Of a stretch of DNA of 64,000 bases, positions 41,669-51,907 are shown one piece after another. Every line of letters starts with the position of its first letter. Position 1 is the first letter of the stretch. The notes under the pieces were generated by a model. The model was not told where the DNA came from. It saw only the letters and a list, made by a program, of their open reading frames with translations, and did not search any database. A program made the position numbers and the translations under genes. Source of the stretch: Planctomycetota bacterium (GTDB taxonomy: Bacteria > Planctomycetota > Phycisphaerae > Sedimentisphaerales > Anaerohalosphaeraceae); assembly GCA_029552545.1 (NCBI GenBank), contig JAKPDO010000031.1, forward strand, positions 47,741 through 111,740. Reading direction: 5' to 3'.

Positions 41669-41968
41669 ATGGTTGCGATCCCATTACCGACTGAATCGAT
41701 TTCAAGAATATGCCGACAGTTTCATGTCCGTGAAATGGCTCTGTTCGGTTCGGTCCTTCGGCAGGATTTTCGTCCGGACAGCGATATTGATATTCTGGTT
41801 ACCTTCGACCCGCAAGCCCGCATAGACTTATTTGACTTGGCACAGCTGAAGGAATCACTCGAGGAACTTTTCGGCCGCCCGGTTGACTTAGTCGAAAAAG
41901 CCGCCGTCAGAAATCCGTTTCGAAAAAAACAGATATTCGGTCAGCTGGAGGTCATTTATGCGGCCTGA
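41669..41968 (+). CDS. mntA: MNT-type nucleotidyltransferase antitoxin
   Basis: A 99-residue minimal nucleotidyltransferase with the signature G-S-V-L-R-Q-D-F-R-P-D-S-D-I-D-I-L-V near residue 25, including the G-S and D-x-D metal-binding residues. In HEPN/MNT systems this enzyme AMPylates the toxin and silences it. GAGG precedes ATG 41669. Its end overlaps the HEPN toxin start by 11 bp, the standard arrangement. Confidence 0.9.
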   Translation: MVAIPLPTESISRICRQFHVREMALFGSVLRQDFRPDSDIDILVTFDPQARIDLFDLAQLKESLEELFGRPVDLVEKAAVRNPFRKKQIFGQLEVIYAA

Positions 41969-42317
41969 AAATCGAGACGGCGCTTTTTTGTGGGATATGA
42001 TTCAGGCCTGTCGGGATATTTTGGATTTTGCCTCCCATAAAACCTTTCAGGATTTTGAAAACGATAAGATGCTCCGGTCTGCTGTGGAAAGACAGATTCT
42101 TATTTTAGGAGAAGCAGCCAGAAATATTTCTGATTCTCTCAAGCAAAGAACGCCCCAGATACCCTGGAAATTGATTATCGCCCAACGAAATATTTTGGCT
42201 CATGAGTATGGAGAGGTTTTGACGGAGCGTATTTGGAACGTTGTTCAGCATCGCATACCCGAATTGCTTGGCCAATTGCAGGCCCTCCTGCCGAGTCCTC
42301 CGACCGGCACGGATTGA
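41958..42317 (+). CDS. hepT: HEPN-domain RNase toxin (HepT-like, DUF86)
   Basis: A 119-residue helical HEPN protein. The catalytic R-X4-H-X-Y motif is intact as R-N-I-L-A-H-E-Y near residue 77, and I-L-G-E-A-A-R-N-I-S is typical DUF86. Such proteins cleave RNA and are held in check by the adjacent MNT enzyme, which modifies the tyrosine. The pair may stabilise the locus or act against phage. Genes of this class move between genomes often. Confidence 0.9.
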   Translation: MRPENRDGAFLWDMIQACRDILDFASHKTFQDFENDKMLRSAVERQILILGEAARNISDSLKQRTPQIPWKLIIAQRNILAHEYGEVLTERIWNVVQHRIPELLGQLQALLPSPPTGTD

Positions 42318-42356
42318 TCAAAATCGGTTTCTATAGGTTTTGTTTTCGAAGAACTC

Positions 42357-45300
42357 TTACGGGCCGGGGGCGCGGTATATCAGTTTGAATCGGGCGCCGT
42401 TGCGCGGAATCAGCGAGCGGGTTGTGGAGGTATGCATCGCCCACTGCCAGTCCTCGCCCGTACCGCCCTCCAGGCCGATATCCAAATCGCACGTGTAGGT
42501 GCCGCGAATCACAAGCCCTGTGCCGGTGGAATAGATTGTCCCGTCGGCATTGTACGTCGTCCAGCCGATGGTCAGCCGATGATTGACGGCGGGTTCGTAC
42601 TTTTCCACAATAAACTTGCCGTATCGGCCGCTGCTGGTGATATAGGCAAAATACGTCCCGGGCCAGAACTGGCTTCCGTCCGAACCGCTGATTGCTGTTG
42701 AAGACAGCTGGGCGTCCATCGCCGCAACGGCGGTCCGGTCGAGCGCCCCGTAACCTTCCCACAGCCAGTCGTCCGTCCAGTCCTCCAAATCCGTCAGGTC
42801 AACCCGCCCTGAATAATTCAAATCCGTCAGGCCGCACCAGCCGGGCAGCGTGCAGTCCGTACGGAGCCAGGCCTGGGCCAGACGGGCAAAATCCTCCAGA
42901 TTCACCCGATAATCGCGGACCAAATCGGAAGGACTCAAATCCGTATAAAAGCCGGCAATTCGGAAATTGTAATCCCACGTGGTGGCGCTCCATAAGCTCC
43001 AGGTTTTCATATCATAAGGCGCCGTGGAGCTGCTCAGCGAATACCCCTGACTGTCCGGCCAGGGGTTATCCGTGCGGGCGGCAATTGAAGAGGACAGATT
43101 GTTCAGATGGCCGTCCTGAACATACGAAGTGAAAATATAGGTTTTCTGTCCCCACAAATCCATGTTGACCGGGAAGAAGACCCATCCGCCGTTAAACGAG
43201 GCGGGGACATCTTTTGTCACTGTTTTGATGATAGTCCCGTCTGCGGCCCGCACATCCAGCACCAGCGTGACCGCATGGCCCGTACCGGTCGGATTATAGA
43301 CATAGTCGAACCGGTCGGTGAATTGAAAACCCGCATAGGCGACCTGTGCACTGCGGGGCAGGACGATGCTTTGTCCGCAGCCGACATTTCGAGGCGTCCA
43401 GGCCGGTCGGTCATCGCCGCCGAACCAGCCCTGGGCATTGTAGGTTTCTTCTTTCCGTTCAAATTCATACACCGTCAGCGAATGAGGTCCCCGGATATTA
43501 TTGTTCTCGTTGGCTTCCAACACGTTCTGGTCCGCGTCCGCCTGCAGATAAATTGATTGGGCACCCGGAATGGGATAGGTATAAGTGAAGTTCCAGGTAT
43601 AGGTTTCATCCGGCGCCAGACTCGGAACGTAGGCGTAAATCGCTCCGTATTCATAACTGCCCGGGGGGGTGGAGCGGTTGGGGTAAAAGTCCAGATAGAA
43701 ATTGCCGGCACTTTGTGAGCCGACGTTCCGCACAACGCACTGAAACGTCAGCTCCTGGTCCTGTATAGCGGTTTCCTGCTGCTGACAGACAAAGGATTCA
43801 ATCATCAAATCCGGCCGGGCCGGCGTAATCCGAAATGGCTGGTCGCTTAAATCGTACGGGTCGCCGTCGGAGGCATCCTGAATGCGGATGAGGCAATTGT
43901 CGCTGGGGGTATTCGGCACCGTCCAGAGGAAGGAACCGTCGTTGGCGGTGGACAATGCAATCGGCGGGTCCACCCAGTGGCTGCCGCCGTCCAGCGAGTA
44001 ATCAATCCGCACGAACGGAATGGTGCCCCACGAGTTCCAGGTGATTTCCCGCACCGCGCCTGCGGGCCAGCCCTCTCCGCCGTTGGGCTGCGTGACGGCA
44101 ATCGAATACAGGAAGAAGCCGTTCAGCACGGTAGCCGTGTTCGAATAGTCTGAATATCCCTGACTGTTAAAGGCACGCACCCGAAACTTGTAGTAATAGT
44201 TAAACAGCAGAATCTCATTCATTTGATAGGACATCACGTTGGCGCCGACGCTGTCCAGAACCGTCCAGCCCACCGGTTCCGTGGAAAACCGGGACCATTT
44301 TTTGTATTCAATTTCAAAGCCGTTTTCATTGGCGGAGTTGTCTTTCCATTGCAGATGAATCTGTGGGGAGGTGATGGCCGCCGTCAGATTGGAGGGTGCC
44401 AGGGGCAGCTGGACTGTGCTGATTTCCATCTTCTGGCAGTAATTGGCGCGGGCCGCCCGCTCATCATTCCAGGCGACAACGGCTCCGAAAGGCGCTGGGC
44501 CGTCCTTGGCAAAGAGAATTTTCGGATACTTCTGATGAGCGCCCGGCGTGGACGGATACACATCATCATCAATCACCCAGCTGGACCACATCAGCCCTCC
44601 GGCCGCATTGACGCGGCAGGCCCGAATGTTATAACTTAAGCCCCAGTAGTCCTGCCATGCGGCAATCATCCCGCCTGTCGTGTCAGCGCAGACCACAGGG
44701 TTTCGCTGCGAACCGGGTGTCAGATTGTTGATGCGGATGCCGTACAGTGTCCACTGGATATTGCCGTCGCGGTCGATATGCTGGGCGTAAATATCGCTGT
44801 TGCCGCCCATGGCCGGCTCGTTTCGCCAATCCGTCCAGACGGCATAGGCCCCTTCGGCTCCATTGCTGCAAACGTCGGAGTTGATGCCGTAGGTCCAAGC
44901 GCTTCCGCCCACCGCTGACGCAGAGACCAGCTCCAGCCCGCCCGCCGCCCAAAGCACCGTGCCGGCATAATTAACGCGCTGAATCCGAACATTGTCGCTC
45001 GTATTCCAGCAGACAATCGCTCCCCCCTGACCGTCGGCAGCGGCGTGCATTTCCGTTGTGGTGCTGGTGGTGTTTCCTATCGTAACGGCGGCTCCCCACA
45101 AGGGCACAACAGAACCTCCGCTGACGGCCGCCCGCCGGGCAACGACCTGCAGGCCGTTCAGTCCGGCGACAATCACGCCGCCCGCTCCATCGGAAACGGC
45201 ATCGCCCGGTTTAAAGCCCAGATTCAGCCCGTCCACACCGCCTGTCAAAACCCCGCTGCTGTTAAAATGCACCAGACGATAGACAGCACTGCACTGCAGG

Positions 45301-45833
45301 GCGGCATACGCACCGCCCGCTCCGTCGCCAACCAAAATCGGCTTGGGCTGGCTGGAGCCGCCGTCCATATACGAACTGGTCAGGACCGCTGCCGAGGCCC
45401 ACAGTTTTGTGCCCAGCTGGTTGACCCGCTGGGCTTTATAGACCCACGTTTTGATAGGCGTATCGCTGATTTTCTCCACCCAGGCGACAATCGCCCCGCC
45501 GTTGCCGTCGGATATCACATCCGGATTCTGATTATCCAGCCCGGACGAAAGAACAACCTCTGAAAGCCATGCCGGGCCGGGAATCGGAAATCCCCCGCTG
45601 GTTTGGCCGGTGTAATCGATTCGCTGCAGGAGAACCTGATAGCCGATATCGGCTTCCCAGGCAAAATAGATTCCTCCGTCCTGGTCCGTGGCAATGTCGA
45701 AACGGGACGCTGTAGTGCCGTTGACCGTAATCGGGACGCCGCCGGAATACCAGAGTTTATCCCCGTCGGCAGCAAACGATGGAACCCAAACATACAAAAG
45801 AATAAAGACCGGAAATGTATATTTTGCGGACAT
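42357..45833 (-). CDS. Large secreted multidomain protein with dockerin-like repeats
   Basis: A 1158-residue exported protein with a signal peptide (about 1-21). Residues 25-480 contain seven or more repeats of the type D-G-x-G-G-A-I-V-A-W, suggesting a beta-propeller. A fibronectin type III domain follows (near 485-575), an Ig-like N-G-G-E-G-W domain, a CARDB-type domain (P-D-L-M-I-E-S-F-V near 685), and paired EF-hand-like dockerin repeats (R-V-N-L-E-D-F-A-R-L-A-Q-A-W-L and R-V-D-L-T-D-L-E-D-W) near 980-1040. No enzyme motif is visible. A surface adhesion or scaffold role is likely. No cohesin is seen. Confidence 0.8.
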   Translation of the reverse strand: MSAKYTFPVFILLYVWVPSFAADGDKLWYSGGVPITVNGTTASRFDIATDQDGGIYFAWEADIGYQVLLQRIDYTGQTSGGFPIPGPAWLSEVVLSSGLDNQNPDVISDGNGGAIVAWVEKISDTPIKTWVYKAQRVNQLGTKLWASAAVLTSSYMDGGSSQPKPILVGDGAGGAYAALQCSAVYRLVHFNSSGVLTGGVDGLNLGFKPGDAVSDGAGGVIVAGLNGLQVVARRAAVSGGSVVPLWGAAVTIGNTTSTTTEMHAAADGQGGAIVCWNTSDNVRIQRVNYAGTVLWAAGGLELVSASAVGGSAWTYGINSDVCSNGAEGAYAVWTDWRNEPAMGGNSDIYAQHIDRDGNIQWTLYGIRINNLTPGSQRNPVVCADTTGGMIAAWQDYWGLSYNIRACRVNAAGGLMWSSWVIDDDVYPSTPGAHQKYPKILFAKDGPAPFGAVVAWNDERAARANYCQKMEISTVQLPLAPSNLTAAITSPQIHLQWKDNSANENGFEIEYKKWSRFSTEPVGWTVLDSVGANVMSYQMNEILLFNYYYKFRVRAFNSQGYSDYSNTATVLNGFFLYSIAVTQPNGGEGWPAGAVREITWNSWGTIPFVRIDYSLDGGSHWVDPPIALSTANDGSFLWTVPNTPSDNCLIRIQDASDGDPYDLSDQPFRITPARPDLMIESFVCQQQETAIQDQELTFQCVVRNVGSQSAGNFYLDFYPNRSTPPGSYEYGAIYAYVPSLAPDETYTWNFTYTYPIPGAQSIYLQADADQNVLEANENNNIRGPHSLTVYEFERKEETYNAQGWFGGDDRPAWTPRNVGCGQSIVLPRSAQVAYAGFQFTDRFDYVYNPTGTGHAVTLVLDVRAADGTIIKTVTKDVPASFNGGWVFFPVNMDLWGQKTYIFTSYVQDGHLNNLSSSIAARTDNPWPDSQGYSLSSSTAPYDMKTWSLWSATTWDYNFRIAGFYTDLSPSDLVRDYRVNLEDFARLAQAWLRTDCTLPGWCGLTDLNYSGRVDLTDLEDWTDDWLWEGYGALDRTAVAAMDAQLSSTAISGSDGSQFWPGTYFAYITSSGRYGKFIVEKYEPAVNHRLTIGWTTYNADGTIYSTGTGLVIRGTYTCDLDIGLEGGTGEDWQWAMHTSTTRSLIPRNGARFKLIYRAPGP

Positions 45834-45963
45834 TTTTCTACCCTCCCTTTCTTAAGAAAAAAACCAATCGCTTTTTGCTCATTTCAGCAGGGCGGAACTT
45901 GGGAAAATCAGGGGTGTTTCATGCCGTCCTTTTTGAACAACTATACAAAAGTTGTGTTCAAAT

Positions 45964-47769
45964 TCAAGAAATTTCCGGATTAAAAAGAGGGGAATTGACC
46001 AGCAAGTCCGGGGAGGCCGACTGCATTTGTCGGCGGAAGAAATCCCGATAAATACCGTTTTGGCTTACTAACTGCGTGTGGGTTCCCTGTTCCACAATTC
46101 GTCCGTTTTGAAGGACAAGAATCCAGTCGGCGCCCATCACAGTGGCCAAACGATGGGCAATAATAAACGTTGTTCGTCCGCGAATCAGATTCTGCATGGC
46201 CTGCTGAATCCAGTATTCCGATTCTGAATCCAGCGAGCTGGTTGCCTCATCAAAAATCAGGATGGGCGGATTTTTTAAGAAGGCCCGTGCAATTGTAATT
46301 CGCTGTTTCTGCCCGCCGGAAAGCATCAGTCCCCGCTCGCCGACCTCCGTATCAAATCCTGCCGGCAGGGTCTGGATAAAGTCCAGAGCGTGCGCCGAGC
46401 GGGCCGCCTCTATCACCTCCTCTTCTGAAGCCGAAGGATTTCCGTAGAGGATATTTTCCCGAATCGTTCCGCTGAAGAGCATCGGCTCCTGGAGCACCAT
46501 TCCAACGGCTTTCCGCAAGGAAGGTACTTTGATATCCCGCACATCGATGCCGTCAATCCGCACGGCCCCGGACTGCACATCGTAAAATCGCGGAATCAGA
46601 CTGACCAGGGTGCTTTTGCCCGACCCGCTGGGACCGACCAGAGCAATCCGGCTGCCCGGCTCGGCTGTAAAGTGAATATCCTGCAAAACGGGCCGGTCCG
46701 GCTGATAGCCGAACCAAACGTGCTCAAATTCCACACGTCCCTGAACTGAAGGCAGGTCCACAGCATCCGGACGGCTGCGAATGTCCGGCTGCTCGTCCAT
46801 AATCTGAAAAATGCGTTCCAGCGCCGCCAGGGCGTTGGCCATTACCACATTCAGCTCGGAAAACCGCTGCATCGGCAGGTACAGCGGCCCCAGATACATC
46901 ATCAGCGCCACCAAATCGCCGACGGTCATCGCCTCCTTGAGCACGCGCATTCCCCCGAAGGCAATCACCACAAGCGGAGCCAGCCCAATCAGCGTGCCGG
47001 TAACGGCCTGATTGAGTCCCTGCATCAGAATCCGCTGCATATTGATGGAAAAAAGCTTCTCCGATTGCCGGCGAAAACGCCGTTTTTCCGTTTTTTCGCG
47101 TCCGAAGGCATGGATGACTGCCGTAGCCGAAATCCGCTCACTCACATCGCCGGCCATGACCGCCAGTTCATCCTGAATCCGCATGGTTGCGGCGCGGATG
47201 CTTGTGCTGAAACGGCGGAAAAAGAACAGATAAACCGGATAGGTCGCCAGGGCCGCCAGAGCCGTCGGCATGTCAATTCGAAAAATAAAAAAGAGAATCG
47301 CAATCAGGGCCGCCGCATCCATCCACGTATTGGTCAGGGCTGTGCCGACCAGATTTTGAGCCAGGGCGATATCGCTGATGAGGCGGGAGACGATTTCCCC
47401 GCTGCGGTGCCGGCTGAAAAATGAGGCCGACAGACGCAGAATGCGCCAGTACAGTTCATACCGAAGATGAAACACCGCTCGGTGGCTGGCCTTGTCTGCA
47501 TAGATGTGCCGGATGTACACAAATGGCGCATAAAGAAACAGGTACACGGCGGTCATCGCTCCGGTGCAAATCAGCAGCTGCCGCATTTTTTCGTCCGCCG
47601 GCATCATCGGATTTAAGAACACGCCGTCCACCAGATAGCGCGTCACCTGCGGAGTCAGCAGCGGCACCGTAAACTTGACGATACCGCCCAGAACCGCCAG
47701 CACCAGATAGCCGCTGTACGGCCGCACATATCCCAGAAAACGAATAAAATTGTTTCTTTTTTGAGCCAT
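45964..47769 (-). CDS. ABC exporter, MsbA-like half transporter
   Basis: A 601-residue half-transporter that should dimerise. Six membrane helices fill the first 320 residues, and the nucleotide-binding domain has Walker A G-P-S-G-S-G-K-S-T near 381, signature L-S-G-G-Q-K-Q-R near 485, Walker B I-L-I-F-D-E-A-T-S-S-L-D and the switch histidine in I-I-A-H-R-L-A. The family exports lipids, LPS precursors or drugs; the substrate cannot be read from sequence. It lies between the dockerin protein and the TonB receptor. Confidence 0.92.
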   Translation of the reverse strand: MAQKRNNFIRFLGYVRPYSGYLVLAVLGGIVKFTVPLLTPQVTRYLVDGVFLNPMMPADEKMRQLLICTGAMTAVYLFLYAPFVYIRHIYADKASHRAVFHLRYELYWRILRLSASFFSRHRSGEIVSRLISDIALAQNLVGTALTNTWMDAAALIAILFFIFRIDMPTALAALATYPVYLFFFRRFSTSIRAATMRIQDELAVMAGDVSERISATAVIHAFGREKTEKRRFRRQSEKLFSINMQRILMQGLNQAVTGTLIGLAPLVVIAFGGMRVLKEAMTVGDLVALMMYLGPLYLPMQRFSELNVVMANALAALERIFQIMDEQPDIRSRPDAVDLPSVQGRVEFEHVWFGYQPDRPVLQDIHFTAEPGSRIALVGPSGSGKSTLVSLIPRFYDVQSGAVRIDGIDVRDIKVPSLRKAVGMVLQEPMLFSGTIRENILYGNPSASEEEVIEAARSAHALDFIQTLPAGFDTEVGERGLMLSGGQKQRITIARAFLKNPPILIFDEATSSLDSESEYWIQQAMQNLIRGRTTFIIAHRLATVMGADWILVLQNGRIVEQGTHTQLVSQNGIYRDFFRRQMQSASPDLLVNSPLFNPEIS

Positions 47770-47865
47770 TCGGATTTTGCAGAAAAGGCCTGCCTCCTCA
47801 AACCCCCATTGTATCCGAAAAGGTCGGCGGAATAAAGCTCTCTTTCTAAACAGGCCCCTCGGTTG

Positions 47866-50100
47866 TTAGAAGGTGTGAATAACCTGAAAGCCCAGTGCCG
47901 CAGGCTGAATGCGGTACATCCCCGGGAAGTCATTGGTAAAGCCGAACTTGCGCTTGCCCAAGTCTTTGTCAAACCAGCCCAGAATGTTGTAGGCATCCAG
48001 ACGGAGCGTAGTGTTGGCACTGTATTTGTACTCCAGACCCATGTTCCAGAAATAGCTGGGCTCGAACGATTCCAGACCGTTTTTCTGGTCAAACCGGGCC
48101 GGACTCCAGGCAAAAAGACGCGCATAGTCCTTGCCGCCGGGCCAGCCCCAATAAAAGATTGCGGAACTGCTCAGCGTGCACCGCTCATTGAAGTGCCATA
48201 AAAGACGCAGTTTCGTTTCATGATTGGCCCAGTTGGCAAAATTATTGCCGCGCCCGCTGTACGCCGCTGTTTCTTCGATGGATGTGATGCCCTTGAAAAG
48301 CGATACGTCGTCCAGTTGGGTGTAAGTTTGCGAAGCCGAAAACTCCAGCCGGTCGCTGGGTTTGTAGAGAATTTCCCCTTCGGCTCCGTAGGATTTCAGG
48401 TTCGCTACCAGACCGGTGCCGCCCAGACTGCTTGAATAACTGACCAGGTCCTGGTCGTGGATAAAGTAGCCGGCCGCCAGCCACAGATTCCGGCTGTGCT
48501 GGCGTTCATAGCGGATTTCGAAGGCATCCAGCGTTTCATAATCGCTGTTGTTTTTTCCGGCCATGTCGCTGCGTTTCATATTTTCCGCCACATCCGTCCG
48601 CGAGGCACGACCCAGCATCAGCTTGATTGTATCTTCGGGAGAAGGGGTAAAAATCAGGGTTCCCCGCGGCGAGAACATCTGTTCAACAAATGTATGGTCG
48701 TCCATACGAGCGCTGAAAAAGGCCGTCAGCCAGGAATTGACCGTCCACTGGTATTCCCCGACAAGAGACCGCATATCGGTGCCCCAGCGAGGCATTTCGC
48801 GGCGGTTGCCCATAATGTAATTGAGAGTCCGGTCTTCCCCAATGGGGTCCAGACCGAACTCTTCGTGGCTCCATTCGCCTCCAAAGGCCGCCTTGTGATT
48901 TTCATTCAGGTTCCAGTTGGCCATAATCCGTCCGTTGTACTCGTCTTCGCGATAAACCACTTCCCGGCTGAATCCCCACGGGGTGGACTCAAACTGAGTC
49001 AGGTCATAGCTGAACCGGTACAGCACGCTGAACGCATCAGAAACCTCCTGTTTGTATTCGGCGGTGAGTGTTCCCTGTGCATAGCCGACTCCGTACGCGA
49101 TATCCCGCTGCGGCCAGCCGCCCTCGAGCGGACGAAATTCGCATTGGTCCACGTATTCGCCGCCCTGTGTAAAACGGGCCCACACATTCAAATCTCCCAG
49201 CGTATAATGGGTATGCAGCTTCATCCGCGGCCTTCCTCGATAGGCCTCGTTGTAGTTTTTCATGAAATCCGGGTTGTGGTAATATTCATCCACTCCCAGC
49301 TGATAGCCCGGCTGATTGGGAGTTCCCCACCAGCCGGAGGGGCCGCCTTCCTTGTGCGCGCCCGGTCCGCAAAGATACCGCAGCGGCGACTTGGAGGGTT
49401 CGGCGCCGGGATACAGGGAGCCGCCGGCATACACCAGAAGCCCTTCGTCCTCCGAGAACATCCGTCCCCACTTTAGTTCTGCAGAGTAGTATTCTTCGAT
49501 GATTCCCGACCGAAACGACGCTTCCGTTCCCTGAAATGTCTTCGGGTCATCGATGATCAAATTGATGACCATCGACAAAGCGCCGGCTCCGTACAGGGCC
49601 GAACCGGGACCGCGAATGACCTCAATCCGCTGAATATCACGGAGCATCGGCAGGTCCCGCTCACTGTACACGCCGAAATCCGTCTTTTCATTCATCTGCC
49701 GTCCATTAACCAGCAGCAGATATTTGTCGTCTTTGCCCAAGATGCCGCGCAGCCCCATGTGCCGCGGCTTGGTGCCGGTAAACACCCACTGAAAGTTCGG
49801 CACGTAGATTTCCAGCAGCTCGATCAGACTTCGTGCTCCGGACTGGAGAATCTGCTGACGCGTGATGACCGTCATCGTCATCGGCATTTTGCGTTTGGTA
49901 GTCTCGGTCAATGAAGCCGTGCTGATTTCCACATTCATTAGTTCTTCCAGAGACATTTCGAATAAGTCCGGGGTGTTAGTCCGATCTTCGGCGGCGGGAT
50001 TCAAGGAGGCGCTGCTGTCCGGCAAAGTTTTTCCGAAAGAAATCCGGACAAAAAAAACCATTAATCCTATATGAAACAACGCGATTGCTGTCCGTTTCAT
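47866..50100 (-). CDS. TonB-dependent outer-membrane receptor
   Basis: A 744-residue outer-membrane barrel with a signal peptide, the leader S-L-E-E-L-M-N-V-E-I-S-T-A-S common to this receptor class, a plug domain (about residues 65-180, with R-R or R-G-P-G-S-A-L-Y-G-A-G-A-L motif near 155), and a beta-barrel ending in phenylalanine. The ligand is unknown. I looked for a cobalamin riboswitch in the 249-bp upstream gap and saw none. The MsbA-like exporter follows. Confidence 0.93.
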   Translation of the reverse strand: MKRTAIALFHIGLMVFFVRISFGKTLPDSSASLNPAAEDRTNTPDLFEMSLEELMNVEISTASLTETTKRKMPMTMTVITRQQILQSGARSLIELLEIYVPNFQWVFTGTKPRHMGLRGILGKDDKYLLLVNGRQMNEKTDFGVYSERDLPMLRDIQRIEVIRGPGSALYGAGALSMVINLIIDDPKTFQGTEASFRSGIIEEYYSAELKWGRMFSEDEGLLVYAGGSLYPGAEPSKSPLRYLCGPGAHKEGGPSGWWGTPNQPGYQLGVDEYYHNPDFMKNYNEAYRGRPRMKLHTHYTLGDLNVWARFTQGGEYVDQCEFRPLEGGWPQRDIAYGVGYAQGTLTAEYKQEVSDAFSVLYRFSYDLTQFESTPWGFSREVVYREDEYNGRIMANWNLNENHKAAFGGEWSHEEFGLDPIGEDRTLNYIMGNRREMPRWGTDMRSLVGEYQWTVNSWLTAFFSARMDDHTFVEQMFSPRGTLIFTPSPEDTIKLMLGRASRTDVAENMKRSDMAGKNNSDYETLDAFEIRYERQHSRNLWLAAGYFIHDQDLVSYSSSLGGTGLVANLKSYGAEGEILYKPSDRLEFSASQTYTQLDDVSLFKGITSIEETAAYSGRGNNFANWANHETKLRLLWHFNERCTLSSSAIFYWGWPGGKDYARLFAWSPARFDQKNGLESFEPSYFWNMGLEYKYSANTTLRLDAYNILGWFDKDLGKRKFGFTNDFPGMYRIQPAALGFQVIHTF

Positions 50101-50349
50101 AAAAGGGCCCTCGTCTGCCTGTTGTTCTGTTTGGAGAGACTCCTTGTGTGCGATTTCGGAGAAAAAAGGAGAGCGATAAACCTTTTTTTGCGAAAAACAG
50201 CGATTTTTGCGGAAAGGAAAATCAGTGTCCTATAATAAACGTGAAAAATGCGGCAGGCCGCTGAAAGGAAAGTTTGGGGGGAGGAAAGAGAAATTCACTC
50301 AAAAGGATGGGCAACGTCAGATAATCGGTTTTCTTCTCCGAACAGCGGG

Positions 50350-51210
50350 TTATGGAATCAATGAAAGGGTTCGACTGATATAATCTACAACAGCATCTTC
50401 TTCGTTGGAGGCAATGATTTCATCGGCACAGGATTTCAGGGACTCGTGGGCATTCGCCACGGCAACAGCCCGGCCGGCCGTGCGGAACATCTGTATATCA
50501 TTGATATGGTCGCCGAACACCACGACATTGTCCATCGCAAATCCGTACATTCGGGCCAGCTCCGTTACGGCTTTGGATTTGCAGGCGGCGGCATCGTGAA
50601 TCGTCAGCCACCAGTGTCCGTTAGAGTAGGGATTTTGAAAGTGGAAGCATTCGAGCCGTTTGCCGTATTGTTCTTCCAGACGGCGGGCCAGCCGCTCCAC
50701 CAGCCGGTCCTCCCCCATCACCGCAAACGAGACTACCTGCAGTGAAAGCGCCTTTTCCAGCGGTTCTATCCGGCACAGACGGGCACGGCTGTGCTCCATC
50801 AGCACCCCGTGAAACCAGCGCATCTGTTCATTCAGCAGGTCCTGATAATAGAGTTTGTCGGAACTTCCGTCATATCCGCAGATAAATGGTGCCAGCCCCG
50901 TCCGCCGGATTTCGTCATAGACCGCCGCGGCCAGATTTTTCTCGATGGCTTTGACCTGCAGCGCCCGGCCGGTGGCAAAATCCGACAGAAACGCCCCGTT
51001 GACGGCAATCACCGGCAGACGCAGCGGAACCCCTTCCAGCAGCGGCACAATCTCACTCCAGGTGCGGGCGCTGGCTACGGTAAAGTTGACCCCCGCCTCC
51101 AGCAGTTCGCACAGCCGGCGGCGGCTGCGATCGGAAAGGGTTCCGTCATTGCGCAGCAGCGTGCCGTCCAGGTCGGACACATACAAGATGCGGCGAATGT
51201 CCGAATCCAT
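50350..51210 (-). CDS. HAD-superfamily Cof-type phosphatase
   Basis: A 286-residue cytosolic phosphatase. HAD motif I is D-L-D-G-T-L-L near residue 14, motif II is near V-A-S-A-R-T-W, and motif IV is F-G-D-H-I-N-D-I-Q-M-F near 230. The large C2-type cap is typical of Cof/YidA enzymes that remove phosphate from sugar phosphates or cofactors. It sits 3 bp after the TrkA gene and may share its transcript. Confidence 0.9.
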   Translation of the reverse strand: MDSDIRRILYVSDLDGTLLRNDGTLSDRSRRRLCELLEAGVNFTVASARTWSEIVPLLEGVPLRLPVIAVNGAFLSDFATGRALQVKAIEKNLAAAVYDEIRRTGLAPFICGYDGSSDKLYYQDLLNEQMRWFHGVLMEHSRARLCRIEPLEKALSLQVVSFAVMGEDRLVERLARRLEEQYGKRLECFHFQNPYSNGHWWLTIHDAAACKSKAVTELARMYGFAMDNVVVFGDHINDIQMFRTAGRAVAVANAHESLKSCADEIIASNEEDAVVDYISRTLSLIP

Positions 51211-51213
51211 CGT

Positions 51214-51894
51214 TTATTCCTGCGGAAGTCTGGCCAGGTCTCTGTCTGTGCCGGCCACCATCAGGATATCGCCGGCATAAATGACCGTATCGGGCATGGG
51301 GACATTAATGATGCTGTCTTCCTCTTCTGTATGGGGGCCGCTTTCCCGCTTGATGGCTACCAGGTTTACGTTGTATTTCTGGCGCAGCTGCAGCTCGCGG
51401 ACGGTTTTACCGTGGAAACTGTCGGCGGCTTTGACCCGTGCCAGACTGTAGCCCGGCGCAAAGTCGATTTTTTCATCAATGTGCGGAGCAATCAGTTTGT
51501 ATGCCCACCGCTGGGCCGTTTCAATCTCCGGATAGATTACCTCTGTGGCTCCGACCGCACTGAAGACCTCGCCGGCCGTCAGGTCCGCCGCACGGGCGTA
51601 GATTTTCGGCACCCCCAGCTGCTTGAGGTTCACAACTGTCAGAATCGCCGATTCAAAGGCCCGGCCCCGCTCGCCCATTCCGACAATGGCCACATCGACC
51701 TTGTCCACACCCTGCGCGCGGAGGGCTTCAATGTCTGTGCTGTCCAGACGCACGGCATGGCTGACCTGATCGCGGATGTCTTCAATAATCTCCCGCTCCC
51801 GGTCGATGGCAATCACTTCGGCCCCGCTCATAGCCAGGGCAATCGCCAGCTTCTTTCCGAATCGTCCCAGCCCGATGACTGCAAACCGCTTCAT
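51214..51894 (-). CDS. trkA: Potassium uptake regulatory subunit, TrkA/KtrA type
   Basis: A 226-residue soluble RCK protein with one Rossmann domain (V-I-G-L-G-R-F-G-K near residue 6, acidic I-D-R-E-R-E at the end of strand 2) and a TrkA-C domain. One RCK unit per chain is the KtrA arrangement, half of E. coli TrkA. It gates the adjacent TrkH-type channel in response to nucleotides. ATG 51894 was chosen over an upstream start because GAGGAGA precedes it. The TrkH gene ends 13 bp upstream. Confidence 0.93.
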   Translation of the reverse strand: MKRFAVIGLGRFGKKLAIALAMSGAEVIAIDREREIIEDIRDQVSHAVRLDSTDIEALRAQGVDKVDVAIVGMGERGRAFESAILTVVNLKQLGVPKIYARAADLTAGEVFSAVGATEVIYPEIETAQRWAYKLIAPHIDEKIDFAPGYSLARVKAADSFHGKTVRELQLRQKYNVNLVAIKRESGPHTEEEDSIINVPMPDTVIYAGDILMVAGTDRDLARLPQE

Positions 51895-51907
51895 AAGGTC
51901 TCCTCGG

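Noticed and set aside
50101..50349. Possible cobalamin riboswitch upstream of the TonB receptor
   Set aside because: No B12-box-like sequence or conserved core was seen; only a short GCGG-CAGG-CCGC palindrome and a plus-strand TATAAT.
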